Shown here in pieces: positions 8,220 through 17,449 of a stretch of DNA of 64,000 nucleotides. A model generated the notes under the pieces. The model was not told where the DNA came from. It did no database searches and saw nothing but the letters and a program-made list of their open reading frames with translations. Within the stretch, counting starts at the first letter, position 1; every line of letters begins with the position of its first letter. The translations under genes were made by a program, and so were the position numbers. The stretch lies in contig CAMVNQ010000018.1 of the NCBI GenBank assembly GCA_947168885.1, forward strand, positions 1-64,000, read 5' to 3'. The stretch is from an uncultured Clostridia bacterium (GTDB lineage Bacteria > Bacillota > Clostridia > Oscillospirales > Ruminococcaceae).

Positions 8220-9686
8220 ATGCAAAAATTCATTCTTATCGCAATAATCCTTCTCTGCCTTGTTACTATCAGTCTTTTCCCGCTCGACCTGTTCGTGCTG
8301 AGTGTACCGGAATGGGTGATATACACTCTACTTGGTGTTATCGCCGCGCTTACTGTAATGATCTTCAAAGTACACAAGAAAAAAGCGCCGAAGATCACCG
8401 CCGTAATCCTTACCGTCATTACGGCCGCCTCAGCTGTACTTGGTATTTACATCGATCCTTACTTCAACAGCATCACTTTACGCAGCGCGCCGAGAACTCT
8501 GCCCTACGACACGGTCATACCGGCGGATAAGGCAATAGAAGATCTCAAATATGTGATCCATTATTTCATGAAGGACCACCCCGTAAAAAAGGTAGGCCAC
8601 GGTGAGCATACCTACGTACTTAAGATCGCCGATGATGTCGAAAGCAAGATAGAGCAGGCGGGAAGCGTTACCGTAAACGAGCTTTGCGCGTATATCGAGA
8701 CTGCGCTGTCACAGCTCGGAGACGCACACACCACTGCTTATACGAGATTTAACAAGCCGCTCTTCCTGAAGCATTACGCAAAATGGCAGACAGGAAGCTG
8801 GAAGATAAAGGCGATAAACGGCTTCACGATAAAAGACCTTCTCAGAGAGAAGAAAGACCTGTTCAGCTTCGAAGCGGAAAGCTGGGAGCTCGAACAGCTG
8901 AAATCCGAGCTTGTAAAGTTACAGGGGCTCGATTATCTCGGCATCTCCGTACAGGACGGAGTAACCTACACCTATGAGAACGATGAGGGCGAAATCCAGG
9001 AGGAGACCTACTACCCCGAGGATTTCGTAACATACGAAAAATACTATGAGCTCAACCCCGAAAGTCCCAACGAGAACGAAGAGCCGTTCGTAAGCTTTAC
9101 TATCGACGAGGAAAAGAGTCTCGCTGTATTCACACTCAAAGAATGCATCTATAACGACGAGTACGTTAACACCGTTCGAGATATGTTCACACAGGTAAAG
9201 GAAAAAAACATACAAAATATCGCGGTCGATCTGCGCGGCAATGGCGGCGGAAACGACCATACCGCCGTCGAGTTCATCCGCTATCTTGATACCGACGGAT
9301 ATAAATACGCGTCAGAGACCATGCTTCTCGGCTTTTTCATGACAGAGCGCTCAAACAACTATGCCGTGAACGAGCGATACTCCGACCTTACATTTTCCGG
9401 CAACTTGTATATTCTCACATCGTCCGGTTCTTTCAGCTCGGCTATGCTCTTCCCGCAGTACATAAAAGACAACGGGCTCGGTACGCTCATAGGTGAGCCG
9501 CCCGGAAACGACCCGAACGGCTACGGCGAGATAGCCACATTCAGAACGCCGAACGCAGGCATCTTTTTCAGCATATCCACAAAGCGCTTTTATCGTGCAG
9601 ACCAGAACTGCACCGACAAATACGTTATGCCGGATATTGACTGTGAAGCGAACAGCGCACTCGATGTGCTGTATGATATGTTATAA
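8220..9686 (+). CDS. S41 family peptidase, membrane anchored
   Basis: Serine protease related to C-terminal processing peptidases, 488 residues, probably acting outside the membrane. Two hydrophobic segments at about 2-45 are followed by a third near 60-75, then a large extracytoplasmic domain. The S41 core is seen as VDLRGNGGGNDHTA (about 340-353) and the nucleophile region TSSGSFSSAMLF (about 401-412), with the substrate-pocket loop GEPPGNDPNGYGE after it. No PDZ domain is evident. The start at 8220 follows CCGGAG at 8209-8214; an upstream in-frame ATG at 8049 is before the promoter and is rejected. Confidence 0.85.
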   Translation: MQKFILIAIILLCLVTISLFPLDLFVLSVPEWVIYTLLGVIAALTVMIFKVHKKKAPKITAVILTVITAASAVLGIYIDPYFNSITLRSAPRTLPYDTVIPADKAIEDLKYVIHYFMKDHPVKKVGHGEHTYVLKIADDVESKIEQAGSVTVNELCAYIETALSQLGDAHTTAYTRFNKPLFLKHYAKWQTGSWKIKAINGFTIKDLLREKKDLFSFEAESWELEQLKSELVKLQGLDYLGISVQDGVTYTYENDEGEIQEETYYPEDFVTYEKYYELNPESPNENEEPFVSFTIDEEKSLAVFTLKECIYNDEYVNTVRDMFTQVKEKNIQNIAVDLRGNGGGNDHTAVEFIRYLDTDGYKYASETMLLGFFMTERSNNYAVNERYSDLTFSGNLYILTSSGSFSSAMLFPQYIKDNGLGTLIGEPPGNDPNGYGEIATFRTPNAGIFFSISTKRFYRADQNCTDKYVMPDIDCEANSALDVLYDML

Positions 9687-10284
9687 ATTGCCAAACACCG
9701 TCATCGTAGTATCCCGCCGCGCGAGCGACTGCTTTGCAGGAGCGGGTCGGAGCGAAAACGGCTTCCTTCAGGTTAGACGTTTTCGCCAAACGAGACTAAC
9801 GAAGGCGGGAACCAATCCCGTCAATTAAACTACGGCGCAATCGTAAAGCCCATCGAAGTGACAATCGCCGAAGCGAGCGCCCGAGTGGAAAGCGTATGTA
9901 CTCTCCACTTATCTTGCTGCGGTTACCCTACGTACTGCGAGAATGTGTGATGACACGCGCGAAGCTGATACATCGGCACTTTCCCGCTTAACATATCCCC
10001 GCGAGTTTTCAAAGAGCTCGCTGCACAAATCTCGTCTGATCTCAGTGAGTGCTTTATTCGCAAATTACTCCAAAAGTACAATGTACCAGTCGAGCTTCTT
10101 TGATCACGAGCGGGTACGGATTCTTTGCTTACTTTCTGTGCCTACGGACAGAAAGTAAGTCGCCACCGCCGCCGCAAAATGACGACAGCTGATCTGCATT
10201 CGCCGCGGGGCGAAAACGAACCTGCACTCCGCGGGACAAAAATACATCAATTCTCCGCACCCAATACCGATTTGTGAGGTTATT
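9687..10284. other. 598-bp gene-free stretch with inverted repeats
   Basis: No convincing gene on either strand; the longest open frames (71-77 codons) have no ribosome site and no family resemblance. It holds several inverted repeats: GCGAAAACG (9752-9760) with CGTTTTCGC (9778-9786), and CTTACTTTCTGT (10128-10139) with ACAGAAAGTAAG (10148-10159). It may be a degraded mobile element or a structured RNA; nothing here decides. The last bases carry the GAGG site of the next gene. Confidence 0.5.
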
Positions 10285-11526
10285 ATGAAAACAAACGAAA
10301 AATACGATGTTATAGTTATCGGCGCCGGCGCGGCAGGAATGTTCGCCGCGATAACCGCCGCACAGTACGGCGCAAAAACCGCCGTTATCGAGCGTAACCC
10401 GAAAGTCGGCAGAAAGCTCGCAATCACCGGCAAAGGACGCTGCAACGTGACAAATGACTGCGACGCACAAACGGTCATGAAAAATCTTCCCAAAAACCCG
10501 AAATTCATGTTCAGCGCACTGTCCGAGCTCCCGCCCGCAGAGATAATGGCTTTTTTCGAGCGAGAAGGCGTGCCGCTGAAAACCGAACGCGGCAACCGTG
10601 TGTTCCCCGTTTCCGACAAGGCTTATGACATCGTTGACGCTCTTTACAATAAAATGAAAAAACTCGGCGTTACACTCATTACCGACCGCGTAACAGACAT
10701 CGAGACCGAAAACGGTGCAGTCACCGGTATCACCGCCGAACACGGCACTTTCACAGCACCAAAAGTGATACTTGCCACAGGCGGGCTTTCATACCCTGTG
10801 ACCGGTTCGACCGGTGACGGTTACCGAATCGCGAAATCCCTCGGTCACACCGTAACAGCGATAAAACCTTCCCTCGTACCGCTTGAAACACGCGGCGGGT
10901 GCGCAGAAATGATGGGTCTCAGCTTAAAAAATGTAACACTCACCATACATGAAAGCGGACGAAAAAAGCCCGTGTTCAGCGAAATGGGCGAGATGCTGTT
11001 CACACACTTCGGCATATCCGGTCCGCTCGTACTTAGCGCAAGCTCGGTAATGGGCGAGATAACAGAAGGAAAATACACCGCATACATCGACTTCAAACCC
11101 GCACTCGACCGCGAGACACTTGATGCGAGGATAATGCGCGATTTCGACGAGCGAAAGAATATACAGCTCGCAAACGCGCTTCGCAAACTGCTTCCTGAAG
11201 CTGTGATACCGGCAGTTCTGAAAAACGCGGGTATCGACGGAACGAAGCAGTGCAACTCTGTCACACGGGCGGAGCGGACAGCACTCGCCGGAACAGTAAA
11301 GGCTCTGCCGCTTGAGATCACCTCGTACCGCCCGATAGACGAAGCTATAATCACGGACGGCGGCATATCCGTCAAGGAGATAGACCCGAAAACTATGCAG
11401 TCCAAACTTATCAGCGGTCTTTATTTTGCCGGCGAGATCATAGATGTCACCGGCTTCACCGGGGGCTTCAATCTTACCGTTGCATTCGCAACAGGATATT
11501 CTTCTGGAAAAAGCATTCAGCTATAA
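10285..11526 (+). CDS. BaiN/HI0933-family FAD-dependent oxidoreductase
   Basis: Flavoprotein of the YhiN/BaiN (HI0933-like) family, 413 residues, cytoplasmic. The dinucleotide-binding motif is GAGAAGMFAAITAAQYGA at about 12-29, followed by the family signature GRKLAITGKGRCNVTN at 50-65; the C-terminal FAD motif is YFAGEIIDVTGFTGGFN. Substrates of most members are unknown; some act on bile acid intermediates, but that cannot be inferred here. GTGAGG lies just before the ATG. It ends 24 nt before the DHH gene, so the two may be co-transcribed. Confidence 0.88.
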   Translation: MKTNEKYDVIVIGAGAAGMFAAITAAQYGAKTAVIERNPKVGRKLAITGKGRCNVTNDCDAQTVMKNLPKNPKFMFSALSELPPAEIMAFFEREGVPLKTERGNRVFPVSDKAYDIVDALYNKMKKLGVTLITDRVTDIETENGAVTGITAEHGTFTAPKVILATGGLSYPVTGSTGDGYRIAKSLGHTVTAIKPSLVPLETRGGCAEMMGLSLKNVTLTIHESGRKKPVFSEMGEMLFTHFGISGPLVLSASSVMGEITEGKYTAYIDFKPALDRETLDARIMRDFDERKNIQLANALRKLLPEAVIPAVLKNAGIDGTKQCNSVTRAERTALAGTVKALPLEITSYRPIDEAIITDGGISVKEIDPKTMQSKLISGLYFAGEIIDVTGFTGGFNLTVAFATGYSSGKSIQL

Positions 11527-11550
11527 CACATATCAGACGGAGGTAAACAA

Positions 11551-13029
11551 ATGAAGCTCAGCGAACTTACGGCATATAAGGACATTGCTGTCCAGTGCCA
11601 CAACTTTCCGGACGCTGACACTATCGCCTGCGGTTACGCAGTCTATAAATATCTTCTGTTTCACGGTATAAACGCAAAACTGTTCTATTCGGGGCCGAAA
11701 AAGATCACCAAAGCGAATATGCTCATAATGATAAAAGAACTCGATATCCCTGTGGAGTACATCACCGAGCTCGATCACACACCTGAACTTCTCGTAACGG
11801 TGGACTGCACTTACGGCGAGAGCAACGTGCAGCACTTCGACGCAAAGAATATCGCCGTTATCGACCACCACATCTGCAAGCGTGAGATGCCACCGATGAA
11901 CGAAGTAAGGAGCAACTACGGAAGCTGTTCGACAATTATATACAAGATGCTTCTCGACGAGGGATTCGACATCGCCGGTGATATAAAGCTCTCAACAGCG
12001 CTGTATTACGGTCTCTACACCGACACCAACAGTTTTTCCGAAATCAGCCACGCGGCGGATAAGGATCTCCGTGACTTCGCAAAGTTTGACCCTTCGCTTA
12101 TTACAATACTCAAAAACTCGGTACTTTCCTGCGAGGAAATGGGCATTGCCGCGGAAGCGCTCAACGGATGCGTTTATCTTAATGACATAGGCACAGCCAT
12201 AGTTGAGGCAAAACCCTGCGACCCGAATATCCTCGGTTTTATCTCCGACCTGCTGTTACAGGTCGATACCGTGAGCGACTGCGTTGTTTTCTGCCGCACA
12301 GGTTTCGGCTATAAGCTCTCGGTAAGGAGCTGCACCAATCAGATAAATGCGAGCGAGTTCGTGAAATACATCACAGAAAACATCGGAAACGGCGGCGGAC
12401 ACGCTGACAAGGCGGGCGGTATGATAACCGACAGTTCTTCCGGCATCCCCGTTCCCGAGCTTATACGCCAGAAAATAATCTCTTATTTCGAGGACACCGA
12501 TATTTACCATGCAGCGGACGACAACCATATCACCGGAATGTCGCCTTACATCAAGCTAAGCGTAACTATCGGCTACATACCTTCACTTGAGATCGTCCCC
12601 GAGGGCACGGAGATACTTATCCGTATGCTTGAGGCGGACACAACGCTAAGAGCTTCTTCCGATACATACCTTATGGTCGGGATCTCCGGCGAAGTATATC
12701 CGATAAACAAGAATGTGTTTGAGCAGAAATATGTACCCTGCGATGAACTTCCCGATATGGATCAGGAATACCCACCGGCTGTCATCGACAGCATCAACAA
12801 CATCAGAATACCGCTTGCGGACAGGATAAAGGGGTGCACGGCAGCGGGGGGCGCAAAGATACTCGCAAAGCAGCTCACACGATACACTAAGGTGTTCACG
12901 CTCTGGGATCCCGAACACTATCTTTACGGCCGTCCGGGAGATTATCTCGCTATGAGCGCAAACGACAGCAAGGACATCTATATCGTCCGCAGAAATATTT
13001 TTGAAAAAACATATATGCCGGCAGAATAA
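11551..13029 (+). CDS. DHH phosphoesterase with duplicated C-terminal PGDY-like domain
   Basis: DHH/DHHA1 phosphoesterase, 492 residues, relative of NrnA/GdpP-type enzymes that cleave pAp, nanoRNA or linear dinucleotides. Metal-binding motifs are CHNFPDADT (16-24), VDCTYGES (84-91), the DHH triad at 105-107 and YTDTNSF; the DHHA1 motif GGGHADKAGG is at 281-290. Usual family length is about 320. The extra 170 residues contain two related units, SGEVYPINKNVFEQKYVP (about 378-395) and PGDYLAMSANDSKDIYIV followed by FEKTYMP near the end. They resemble short phage proteins with a PGD(W/Y)...EFYP...IFE.TY signature. GGAGG precedes the ATG. The RyR-domain gene follows after 15 nt. Confidence 0.82.
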   Translation: MKLSELTAYKDIAVQCHNFPDADTIACGYAVYKYLLFHGINAKLFYSGPKKITKANMLIMIKELDIPVEYITELDHTPELLVTVDCTYGESNVQHFDAKNIAVIDHHICKREMPPMNEVRSNYGSCSTIIYKMLLDEGFDIAGDIKLSTALYYGLYTDTNSFSEISHAADKDLRDFAKFDPSLITILKNSVLSCEEMGIAAEALNGCVYLNDIGTAIVEAKPCDPNILGFISDLLLQVDTVSDCVVFCRTGFGYKLSVRSCTNQINASEFVKYITENIGNGGGHADKAGGMITDSSSGIPVPELIRQKIISYFEDTDIYHAADDNHITGMSPYIKLSVTIGYIPSLEIVPEGTEILIRMLEADTTLRASSDTYLMVGISGEVYPINKNVFEQKYVPCDELPDMDQEYPPAVIDSINNIRIPLADRIKGCTAAGGAKILAKQLTRYTKVFTLWDPEHYLYGRPGDYLAMSANDSKDIYIVRRNIFEKTYMPAE

Positions 13030-13044
13030 CAGGAGAAAATTAAT

Positions 13045-13329
13045 ATGTATATACCTGAGCCAAAAGACACATCGGATATAATCCTTGATGACGAACTTCT
13101 TGCTCTGACAGAGGTGATCGCCGAAAACGTTCACGAGATGTGGGCAAAGAAACGCATCTCAGAGGGCTGGAAGTACGGCAAAGAGCGCAGCGATGCGAAC
13201 AAGACCACTCCCTGCCTCGTGCCGTATGACGAGCTTGATGAGATCGAAAAAGAATACGACCGGAGCACCGCTCTTGAGACGATAAAACTCGTGATCTCGC
13301 TCGGTTACAGCATCGAAAAGAAGAAATAA
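13045..13329 (+). CDS. RyR-domain protein
   Basis: Small cytoplasmic protein of 94 residues that is almost entirely one RyR domain (the repeat first described in ryanodine receptors). Diagnostic features are GWKYGKERSD (41-50), PCLVPYDELDEIEKEYDR (56-73) and ALETIKLVISLGY (76-88). Bacterial stand-alone RyR domains are sparsely characterised and have been proposed to work in nucleotide-linked signalling. The gene has an AGGAG site and sits 15 nt after the DHH phosphoesterase gene, so the pair should be translated together; that pairing is the main clue to its job. Confidence 0.85.
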   Translation: MYIPEPKDTSDIILDDELLALTEVIAENVHEMWAKKRISEGWKYGKERSDANKTTPCLVPYDELDEIEKEYDRSTALETIKLVISLGYSIEKKK

Positions 13330-13342
13330 CGGAGGAATAAAA

Positions 13343-15919
13343 ATGAAGAAAAAACTTATCGCGCTTTTCGCAGTGATCACGGCGGCTCTTATCTGTACAG
13401 TTACCGCTTCCGCAGCAGGAAGCACGGATAAGACGGTAAGCTTCGACACAAAGACTGCCACACTCACTCTCAAGGCGGGAAATGTGAAGAAAGCCGATGT
13501 TCAGGCATACAGAAAAAAAGACGTAAAGCACGTTACCGCCGAAAAGGGAGCAGTTCTTCCCGAGGACTGCGAGAAGATGTTTGAGAAGTTCAGGGCGGAG
13601 GATATTGACATTTCCCGTGCCGATACATCAAAAGTAACAAGCATGAGAGGTATGTTCATGGACTGCGCCGGTCTGAAGTCCGTTGATCTGTCCGGAATAA
13701 ACACTTCCGGAGTTACGAATATGAGCAGTATGTTCCGGCGCTGCGAACTTCTGAAAACCATAGATCTTTCTTCGTTCGATACGTCCGGACTTATCAGCGC
13801 GGACTATATGTTCGGCGAGTGCACAGAGCTGAAAACGATCGATCTCACGGGATTCAGCACAGAAAGCATAGAATACTGGGATCACATGTTCGGCGGCTGT
13901 GCTTCTCTTGAAACGATATACGTTTCCGACAAGTGGACGGGTGTCAAGGAAAGCTATGTTACAACATGGCTCCTCGAAGAAATATTCGACGGCTGCACCT
14001 CGATAAAGGGCGGAAACGGTACGACATACGACAAAGACGCGAAAGATGACAAGATTTACGCACGCATAGACAAAACCGGCGAGCCCGGTTATCTTACATA
14101 CAAAGCAGCTGATAATGACGCGGGAAAAGTTGATACAGCGCTGGGCATTTCGTATGAAGAACTCAGCTCGGATATGGTAAAGCTGTACTGGAACAAGGTC
14201 GAGGGTGCCGACAGCTACGATCTTTGCACCGCTTGGGGCGCGGTCAGCTACGGAAAATACGAATCGCTGACATTATACAATGAAGCTTCGCTCACGAAGA
14301 ACGAATGCATTATAAGCGGTTTTAAGCCGTCGACCCAATACACGGTATGTGTAAGACCACGCGCAAAGGACAGCAAAAAAACGTTCGACGATATGTATCT
14401 CAAAATTATAATGCCGAGCGCGGATTACGGCCCGGGAAACGATGTTAAGGCTCCCTCGCGGGTATCGTACAAGCTCGTGAACCACGACAAGGCGGCTCTC
14501 AAATGGGGGGCAATAAAAGGCGCGGACGGATACAAGCTTTACAGACAGGTTATACCCGAGGAAGGAAAAATAGTCTCGTTCAGCACGTTCGAAGAAACGG
14601 CGACACTCACAAAGACGCAGTACTCTCTCACGAAACTTTCCGCCAATACAAAGTACACCTACGCTGTGACCGCGTTCGTAAAGTCCGGCAATAACATCGT
14701 CGAGAGCGCACCCTGCACGGTAACGTTCACAACGCCGTATAAGTGGTACTATCAGAAAGGCGCGGTGCTGTATAACAGCGACGGGACGGTTGCAGAGAAC
14801 GACCGCGAGAATGTGTACAGATGTCATTACGACGGAAGCGGTCTGAGGAAGTTCAACTACTTCAAGTATATCCCGGAAGAATGGCGTTCGGAGGGTGCTA
14901 CCGAAAAGTCGTACAAGGTCGATGATGTTCAGCAGTACGGCGGATACATCTACTTCTACCTCACGAACCTTGATGAGTTCATTGATGATGTCGGTTACAG
15001 CCATGAGACCTACCGCATCAAGAGCGGCAGCACGAAGTTCGAGAAAGTCTATACGAGCGGCACACCGGACAGAAAGCTCGTTCTCGACGACGGAAACTCG
15101 TATCTCGGATATGACAGCGGCAAAGAAAACGGCGAGCTTATATATCTCACAGACGCAAAAGTCCAGAAAACGGTCGTTGATAAGAACGGAAATTTCCGCG
15201 GCATTCCGCTGTTCAGCGAGAAAGGCTGGTACATAAGCAATTTTGCGAAGGATCTCGAGTATCTCTACTTCTTCACCACGCCGTACCGCATCGACGAAAA
15301 CGAAAAATTCGATGAGGAGGATTATGAGCCGAGCAAGTACGCGAAACTATGGAGAATAAGTCTCGACGAGCCGGAAGATCTAACCTACGACAAATACGGC
15401 TATCTGAAAATGCCCGACACGAAAACCATTCCCGAGTGCATCGGCAAGATAAGCTTCCCGTACTTATCGGGAAATAATGCAGAAAAATACAGCTATACAG
15501 ACGACATACATCTTGTGGGCTGTAAGGACGGTTATCTGTACTATTGCGTAAGCGAGCGGAAAACGGTCGAGGACGGGATAAACGAAGTGCTTTACCGTAT
15601 ATCTACGGAGAAAAAGAACGCCAAGCCCGAAAAGCTTGCAAAGCTCGACATTGACAGCGCATGCTTCGATATACAGATAGACGGCAATTATATCTACATT
15701 ACCACAGAGAGAGGCGGATGGCGTATAAAGCTCGGAGGAGAGAAATTCACGCTCAAACAGACATTTTCCATAAATGCGGACGAAGATGAAGACAGCGGTC
15801 AGTTCACTGCTGTTATCGAAAACGGCTATATCTACTTCCGGAGCGGCGAGACATACTACCGCGTAAAACTCAACGGAAAGAAACTTACAAGCAGCCAAAA
15901 GCCGTTTGCATGGAGATAA
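13343..15919 (+). CDS. Secreted BspA-like / FN3 surface protein
   Basis: Exported protein of 858 residues with a cleavable signal peptide (MKKKLIALFAVITAALICTV, predicted cut near ASA at about 22-25). Residues about 80-200 are BspA-type DUF285 repeats, each with a MF..C..L..IDLS.FDTS pattern (MRGMFMDCAGLKSVDLSGIN and three further units). Two fibronectin type III domains follow (about 260-360 and 367-467), then a 390-residue C-terminal region rich in Y/K/D with DUF5050-like beta repeats. No sortase signal or membrane anchor is seen. Likely role is adhesion or matrix contact, which is inference. GGAGG precedes the ATG. It is 13 nt after the RyR gene, and a lipoprotein gene follows after 13 nt. 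Confidence 0.8.
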   Translation: MKKKLIALFAVITAALICTVTASAAGSTDKTVSFDTKTATLTLKAGNVKKADVQAYRKKDVKHVTAEKGAVLPEDCEKMFEKFRAEDIDISRADTSKVTSMRGMFMDCAGLKSVDLSGINTSGVTNMSSMFRRCELLKTIDLSSFDTSGLISADYMFGECTELKTIDLTGFSTESIEYWDHMFGGCASLETIYVSDKWTGVKESYVTTWLLEEIFDGCTSIKGGNGTTYDKDAKDDKIYARIDKTGEPGYLTYKAADNDAGKVDTALGISYEELSSDMVKLYWNKVEGADSYDLCTAWGAVSYGKYESLTLYNEASLTKNECIISGFKPSTQYTVCVRPRAKDSKKTFDDMYLKIIMPSADYGPGNDVKAPSRVSYKLVNHDKAALKWGAIKGADGYKLYRQVIPEEGKIVSFSTFEETATLTKTQYSLTKLSANTKYTYAVTAFVKSGNNIVESAPCTVTFTTPYKWYYQKGAVLYNSDGTVAENDRENVYRCHYDGSGLRKFNYFKYIPEEWRSEGATEKSYKVDDVQQYGGYIYFYLTNLDEFIDDVGYSHETYRIKSGSTKFEKVYTSGTPDRKLVLDDGNSYLGYDSGKENGELIYLTDAKVQKTVVDKNGNFRGIPLFSEKGWYISNFAKDLEYLYFFTTPYRIDENEKFDEEDYEPSKYAKLWRISLDEPEDLTYDKYGYLKMPDTKTIPECIGKISFPYLSGNNAEKYSYTDDIHLVGCKDGYLYYCVSERKTVEDGINEVLYRISTEKKNAKPEKLAKLDIDSACFDIQIDGNYIYITTERGGWRIKLGGEKFTLKQTFSINADEDEDSGQFTAVIENGYIYFRSGETYYRVKLNGKKLTSSQKPFAWR

Positions 15920-15932
15920 ACAGGAGATAAAT

Positions 15933-17360
15933 ATGAAGATCACTACCAGAAACACATTAGCGGTATTTATCGCGTGCGCTGCATTGCTCGCGGCGGCGGG
16001 CTGTGCGCAGAACGCACCTGCGGCAAACACCACGTCCGCTGCAACAACGACGGCAGCCGAAACGACGAAGGCTCCGGAGACCACCACCGCAGCTCCGGAG
16101 ACAACAACCGACGCAGCAACGACAACACCCGAAGAAGAAACGACCGAGCCGGAGCCCGAAGTTACCGAAGTTCCCACATACGAACCGGTATATGACTCCG
16201 ATCAGGCCAAACACCCGTTCATGCTCGGTGTGTGGATTGCAAAGGACGAGCACCTGGAAAACGGAGAGCTTCAGACCTACGACGAAAGTTATTACTGCTT
16301 CCGCGAGGGCGGCACCGGCACAGTTCTTTCACAGTCTATGGGGATTGGGCTTGGGTTCGGCTATGAGCAGTACCCTGACGAAGCACTAAAATGCAAGTTT
16401 GAACTGGGTGCCGCTGACAACTTCAGAGACATGGAGATAACGTCGATCAACGGCGACGACGAATATACGGTAAAGTGGACGGACAACGGTATAATCGAAA
16501 CATGGAAATACCTCGGTCCTGCCGAAGATTTCGTATTTTACAGCAACCTATCGCTCGCAGAAATGGCGAAATACTATTACGGTATCTTCATAGACGGTAC
16601 CGTTCCTTTAGAAGCGACCGCAAGCCCTCGTCCCGACGGGCTTATCAGTATAAAGCTCTATAATCCAGATGTGTCGCTCGACGGAAGCGAATGGCTCACA
16701 TGGTTCTACATCGACAGATACACAGGAAAAGGTCACGATATGGACGGCAATCCGATCGACCTCACGCAGTTCGCGGGAAGCTGGCCCGATATGCCCTACC
16801 CCGACAGCTTCTCTTCCATGCCTGCTATACCGGAGCTCGCCACTCTCCGCGAGAGCGGCGATATGCTCGGATTCTGGTACATAGGCTATGTTTATCCGCA
16901 GATGAACGATTATTATGGGAACTGGGACGCATACCGCGAAATATACAACAGAACCGGCATGGACGCAAAAGTACCATATCTGTGCAGCTTCCCGTCAGAC
17001 AGTTTCGTTTCCACCGAGGGCGGACAGGAGCTCTATCTGCTTCTCCCAGCAGACATTCACGGCGGTATCACCGTTACGAAGCTTGAATACGATGAGACCA
17101 CCGGTGAGCAGAAGGAAGGCGAAGAGCTGTACAGAGCTGATGACAACCTGCGTCCCGTGCTTCTCAAATGCAATCAGAGCGAGATAATGCCCGATGTCCT
17201 TGTTAGAGTTACCGACAGTAATGGACAGCTGCTTGAATGGAGCCCGTGCATCAGCGGGGAAAACGGAAAGGTAGTTACCGGACAAGCGACACACTCACTT
17301 CATGACTTTACCGATTATGAGCACCTTATGCATCCCGACAATATGCCGGCGGTAGGTTGA
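15933..17360 (+). CDS. Lipoprotein with Thr/Pro/Glu-rich stalk
   Basis: Surface lipoprotein of 475 residues, function not recognised. The signal ends in a lipobox LLAAAGC (Cys24 or so), followed by a low-complexity Thr/Ala/Pro/Glu stalk up to about residue 85. The rest (about 95-475) is a globular region starting HPFMLGVWIAKDEHLENG, with many aromatic residues and no motif I can name. The start at 15933 follows AGGAG; an ATG 27 nt upstream overlaps the preceding gene and has no site. It is the last gene before a bidirectional terminator. Confidence 0.8.
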   Translation: MKITTRNTLAVFIACAALLAAAGCAQNAPAANTTSAATTTAAETTKAPETTTAAPETTTDAATTTPEEETTEPEPEVTEVPTYEPVYDSDQAKHPFMLGVWIAKDEHLENGELQTYDESYYCFREGGTGTVLSQSMGIGLGFGYEQYPDEALKCKFELGAADNFRDMEITSINGDDEYTVKWTDNGIIETWKYLGPAEDFVFYSNLSLAEMAKYYYGIFIDGTVPLEATASPRPDGLISIKLYNPDVSLDGSEWLTWFYIDRYTGKGHDMDGNPIDLTQFAGSWPDMPYPDSFSSMPAIPELATLRESGDMLGFWYIGYVYPQMNDYYGNWDAYREIYNRTGMDAKVPYLCSFPSDSFVSTEGGQELYLLLPADIHGGITVTKLEYDETTGEQKEGEELYRADDNLRPVLLKCNQSEIMPDVLVRVTDSNGQLLEWSPCISGENGKVVTGQATHSLHDFTDYEHLMHPDNMPAVG

Positions 17361-17392
17361 TGCGGCAAACGCGTTTACCTGCCTGAATAACG

Positions 17393-17440
17393 AAAAAACA
17401 GTATCTCCCCCGCTTTAAGCGAAGGGAGATACTGTTTTTT
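17393..17440. terminator. Bidirectional terminator between convergent genes
   Basis: Arms AAAAAACAGTATCTCCC (17393-17409) and GGGAGATACTGTTTTTT (17424-17440) form a 17-bp stem with T-runs in both directions. It serves the lipoprotein gene on plus and the FGGY kinase gene on minus. Confidence 0.88.
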
Positions 17441-17449
17441 TATGCAATA

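Noticed and set aside
9595-10158. Two short frames (77 and 71 codons) in the gene-free stretch
   Set aside because: No ribosome sites, no resemblance to known proteins, and the first overlaps the end of the S41 gene.
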